DNA of 64,000 bases, from the NCBI RefSeq assembly GCF_014200595.1, contig NZ_JACHCG010000005.1, positions 404,654 to 468,653 on the forward strand, written 5' to 3'. This DNA comes from Pedobacter cryoconitis. GTDB lineage: Bacteria > Bacteroidota > Bacteroidia > Sphingobacteriales > Sphingobacteriaceae. Both the position numbers and the translations under genes were made by a program. Under the pieces are notes generated by a model that searched no databases, was not told where the DNA came from, and worked only from the letters and a program-made list of their open reading frames with translations. Shown one piece after another: positions 61,611 through 64,000 of the stretch (its first letter is position 1; the number at the start of each line of letters is the position of its first letter).

Positions 61611-63010
61611 TAATCTTTATTCATTCTAACTATTTTTGGTAAAAATTTACCTTGTACCTCAATGAGGTCTTTTTGTGCCGCGATTACCTTTTCTATGTCT
61701 TTATAAGCCATAGGGCTTTCCTCCACGCTTCCGCCGATTAAAGTGACACCTGCGTTGTTCAGCAATTTTTTAAGCGCTGATGCAGTCATGTTTTGTTTCG
61801 CTTTTGTCCGGCTCATTGCACGGCCAGCACCATGTGATGCTGAATTAAGTGATAATTCTGCTCCTTTTCCTGCTATCAGGTAGGCTGGCGCGGTCATGCT
61901 GCCAGGAATAATTCCCATTTCTCCCTGGTGTGCAGGTGTTGCTCCTTTACGATGAACAATCATTTCATTCCCGTTTGCTGATTTTTCTTTCCAGGCGAAG
62001 TTGTGGTGATTTTCAATGTTTGTTAAAGTTTGTAATCCGAGGGACTTTAACAGTGTCTGATGTATGGTGTCATGACACGCTTTAGCATATTCACCTGCCA
62101 GATTCATGCTGATCCAGTATTCCTGCCCGGCTTCTGTGGCTAAGTCCAGCCATGCAAGCTTTTGTACTTCTCTTGGAAGTCTGCATCTTTCTACTGCAAT
62201 TTGGGTATAATGACCTGCTATATTAGCGCCCAGGCCCCGGCTGCCAGAGTGTGAGAGTAAGGCCATGTACTTTTTTGCAGGTAGCTTCATGGAGTTATTT
62301 TCGAATAATTCAATTTCTCCAAATTCTACGAAATGATTTCCACTGCCTGAGGTGCCCAGCTGTCTGGCTGCTTTTCCTTGCATGCGCCTCAAAAATTCTG
62401 TTTCATTGAATACCGGACTATCAAGGATTTCATGATAAGGCTGAATATCCAGCGAACCTTCCATCCCAAAATGAGTATGATTTTTAAGAGCCTGTTTAAT
62501 CTGGTGACTATAGCGCATAAAGAAGCTGGCACTTTCATCTATAATAGAAAGGGACATACGGCAGCCGATGTCTACGCCAACTGCATAAGGTATAACTGCA
62601 TTATGAGTAGCTATTACACCGCCAATAGGTAATCCATAACCGGTGTGAGCATCTGGCATCAGTGCTCCTTGTATGGCTACAGGAAGCGACATCGCAAGTT
62701 CCATTTGTTTTTTAGCACCAGTGTCTATTTCTTTTGTACCGTAAACTTTATAGGGGCCAGGCTGTGCTGAAAGTGAAAATGCTTCAAAATCACGGGATTT
62801 GGTTTTTCCTGTTAATGTTTCGGCAATCTTGCCGAGATGTTTATGGTCAAGGTAGTTTTCAGGGTTATTTATGATTTGAGTTAATAATTCAGTGATTTCG
62901 GTAGTGGTATGGTGTTTATAGTGTTTGGAGATGGTATTGATAACCAGGCTTCTTGCTTGATCATTAGTATAACCCATTTTACTGAGTTCTTTTGTTTTTA
63001 AATTGCTCAT
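61610..63010 (-). CDS. rtcB: RtcB-family RNA ligase (PrfH-linked)
   Basis: A 466-residue RNA ligase joining 2',3'-cyclic phosphate and 5'-OH ends with GTP and manganese. VGVDIGCRMS (Cys150), TSGSGNHFVEFGE, LSHSGSRGLGANIAGHY, VHRKGATPAHQGEMGIIPGSM and the guanylated His in NSASHGAGRAMSR are all intact. An extra N-terminal stretch of about 70 residues precedes the core, in line with prfH-associated RtcB proteins. First gene of the rtcB-prfH pair. Confidence 0.93.
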   Translation of the reverse strand: MSNLKTKELSKMGYTNDQARSLVINTISKHYKHHTTTEITELLTQIINNPENYLDHKHLGKIAETLTGKTKSRDFEAFSLSAQPGPYKVYGTKEIDTGAKKQMELAMSLPVAIQGALMPDAHTGYGLPIGGVIATHNAVIPYAVGVDIGCRMSLSIIDESASFFMRYSHQIKQALKNHTHFGMEGSLDIQPYHEILDSPVFNETEFLRRMQGKAARQLGTSGSGNHFVEFGEIELFENNSMKLPAKKYMALLSHSGSRGLGANIAGHYTQIAVERCRLPREVQKLAWLDLATEAGQEYWISMNLAGEYAKACHDTIHQTLLKSLGLQTLTNIENHHNFAWKEKSANGNEMIVHRKGATPAHQGEMGIIPGSMTAPAYLIAGKGAELSLNSASHGAGRAMSRTKAKQNMTASALKKLLNNAGVTLIGGSVEESPMAYKDIEKVIAAQKDLIEVQGKFLPKIVRMNKD

Positions 63011-63190
63011 CGCGTTTTAAATTGTTGCTTGTTGCCGGAAAAAGAGGAATGAAGATTCCTGATTTTAAAGCTTAAATATTGATATGAGTTGAATTTTCCT
63101 GTTGATACAAGGTGAAATTCAAATTTATCCTGTAAAGGGGGCCCCTTTTAGAAATGCTATGAATTACCTGAATCTGAGGCAGACGAATTG

Positions 63191-63216
63191 CATTGATTAA
63201 TTTTTATTAATCAATG
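63191..63216. repeat. 11-bp perfect inverted repeat in the rtcB leader
   Basis: CATTGATTAAT (63191-63201) and ATTAATCAATG (63206-63216) around TTTT. It may be an operator or an RNA hairpin in the long 5' leader of rtcB. Confidence 0.5.
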
Positions 63217-63349
63217 GTATCATTCCGGAAAATATTAATTATAGGAATAAACGTCAGCCTGATTTAGGCAATGAGCGATAGGGGCGATATGTAGTTATAC
63301 TCTGTCATGATTCCTGATTTTGAAATGATTAAACCACAAGGAATTGATA

Positions 63350-63382
63350 CAAAGGTATAATAAGAAAATTGATTGCGCCAAA
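63350..63382 (-). promoter_or_regulatory. candidate rtcB-prfH promoter
   Basis: On the minus strand the -7 box TACCTTTG (63350-63357) is preceded at a spacing of 21 nt by TTTG (63379-63382). This would give a leader of about 330 nt before rtcB. Confidence 0.45.
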
Positions 63383-63578
63383 TTTATTTTTTTATTGTTT
63401 GGTGATGGGTTGGGTTAAAAAGGATGATAGTGATTATAAGAGGTTTTATGGAGCGGCTTTAGTTATGTTATATATAGTATAAGAGAAGTAGGCGAAATGA
63501 AGTAAAAGGCGGGTTGGAGGAGGAAGTGGATTATGTTGTACCCCTGTTCTTCAATGTTTGAAGTGGGTTACTGGCTAT

Positions 63579-63650
63579 GTTCTCTTGCAGTTTAAAGCGG
63601 GTTTGATACGGGTTTGAAACGCCTCGACCCGTATCAAACTGCAAGAGAAC
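63579..63650. repeat. long imperfect hairpin, possible intergenic repeat element
   Basis: The right arm (63628-63650, ending in CTGCAAGAGAAC) is the complement of GTTCTCTTGCAGTTT (63579-63593) plus GATACGGG (63605-63612). An 11-nt piece (63594-63604) interrupts the left arm. GTTTGATACGGG/CCCGTATCAAAC is an inner perfect pairing. The pairing continues outward through TGGCT/AGCCA. Confidence 0.65.
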
Positions 63651-63946
63651 CCAGCCACAATAGGGCTTGAACAGTCGTTGTAAAGGTGTTTAAGGTGAAG
63701 TTGAACAGGGTGAAGGCTCTTTTTGCTGTATTATTAATGATTTTTTCGGATTTTGTTGGAATTTAAGATTGATGACCAAATCAGTATTTGGTATAAATTC
63801 TTTGTTTTGGATAATTTAAAGAGAGAATTATTAAAGATTGTAGATGATTTGTATTGTCAATGTGTGCGGGGTGCAGTAGCTGTTAAAGTTTTTATGGTTG
63901 TAAACCATGCAGTTAGGGAATGTATACAATTATTAGTGTGATATTG

Positions 63947-63977
63947 TTTGGAGGATGGGTTTATTTTCCTACTTTTG
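63947..63977 (+). promoter_or_regulatory. strong promoter at the right edge, probably for a stable RNA
   Basis: TTTG (63947-63950), 19-nt spacer, TACTTTTG (63970-63977). The box plus GCATCCCG resembles that of the tRNA-Ser gene (TACTTTTGCACTCCCC), suggesting a tRNA or rRNA gene just outside the window. Confidence 0.6.
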
Positions 63978-64000
63978 CATCCCGCTTCGGAGGAAGGGAA

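Larger units (their letters stand above)
63011..64000. other. about 1 kb non-coding region upstream of rtcB
   Basis: No credible protein gene is visible. It holds a candidate rtcB promoter (63350-63382), an 11-bp perfect inverted repeat (63191-63216), two copies of a 13-nt direct repeat (63054-63066 and 63309-63321), a long imperfect hairpin (63579-63650) and a strong promoter facing right at the window edge (63947-63977). Confidence 0.6.

Noticed and set aside
63753..63941. 62-codon rightward ORF with a TTG start
   Set aside because: No promoter, no family, and AT-rich composition like the non-coding flanks. The frame is probably open by chance.
1..64000. CRISPR arrays, insertion sequences, prophage or restriction systems
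   Set aside because: No regularly spaced repeats, transposase, integrase, phage structural or defence genes were seen among the reading frames.

Overview
The window looks like chromosome of a member of the Bacteroidota, most likely Sphingobacteriaceae and Pedobacter-like. This is inferred from the following: AT-rich DNA, Bacteroidota-type promoters (a TAnnTTTG -7 box, sometimes with TTTG about 19-21 nt upstream), few Shine-Dalgarno sequences, an ArgF of the acyl-ornithine carbamoyltransferase type, an IPExxxVDY protein, a secreted DUF6600-like protein and LytTR/LytS-type two-component genes. The species was not determined. Gene density is high and almost everything is ordinary core chromosome. 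No insertion sequence, prophage, integrase or CRISPR array was seen.

Layout: (1) 1-6050: 5' part of a GDP-L-fucose synthase gene, then a rightward run trmB, alkyltransferase-like protein, AhpD-like protein, tag, CPBP protease, followed by polA. Three of these genes concern DNA (alkylation) repair. (2) 6118-9570: leftward metal-dependent hydrolase, YbaB, Old Yellow Enzyme and M28 peptidase, then a small lipoprotein gene. (3) 10236-22078: a large arginine locus, with a structured leader containing a 44-codon ORF, a GNAT acyltransferase, argG, argC, argD, an argF-type gene, a secreted alpha/beta hydrolase, argB, proC, argE, argH and an aminotransferase. It lacks argJ and a classical argA, so the GNAT is the natural candidate for the first acylation step. 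(4) 22144-25726: leftward small membrane protein, prfC and a Gln-rich DUF6600-like protein. (5) 26040-34299: RsmI-like methyltransferase; leftward nadD, gmk and yicC; leftward rnc-fabF-acpP; IPExxxVDY protein; pyk; tRNA-Ser(GGA). (6) 34361-37301: a LytTR response regulator with two tandem LytS-like kinases that have lost complementary catalytic parts. (7) 37457-45909: quinone oxidoreductase, TMEM175-like channel, lutABC with a porin, a frameshifted outer-membrane protein gene and a GH3 enzyme. (8) 45971-48372: flavohemoglobin and an Rrf2 regulator diverging around a long palindrome, and a thioredoxin-like protein. (9) 48468-58158: AddA/AddB-like helicase-nuclease pair, pdhB and tex. (10) 58169-64000: SnoaL-like protein, MFS exporter, AraC regulator, a prfH-rtcB pair, and about 1 kb of non-coding DNA with a long imperfect hairpin and a strong promoter at the right edge.

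The most striking observation is the kinase pair at 34361-36540. One paralogue has Asp at the phospho-acceptor His position but an intact ATP-binding site. The other keeps the His but has lost the N-box Asn and all three glycines of the G-box. This predicts a kinase whose function is split over a heterodimer. Other points of note are the arg leader, the Rrf2/hmp operator, the palindrome in the pyk promoter and the rtcB-prfH ribosome-repair pair.
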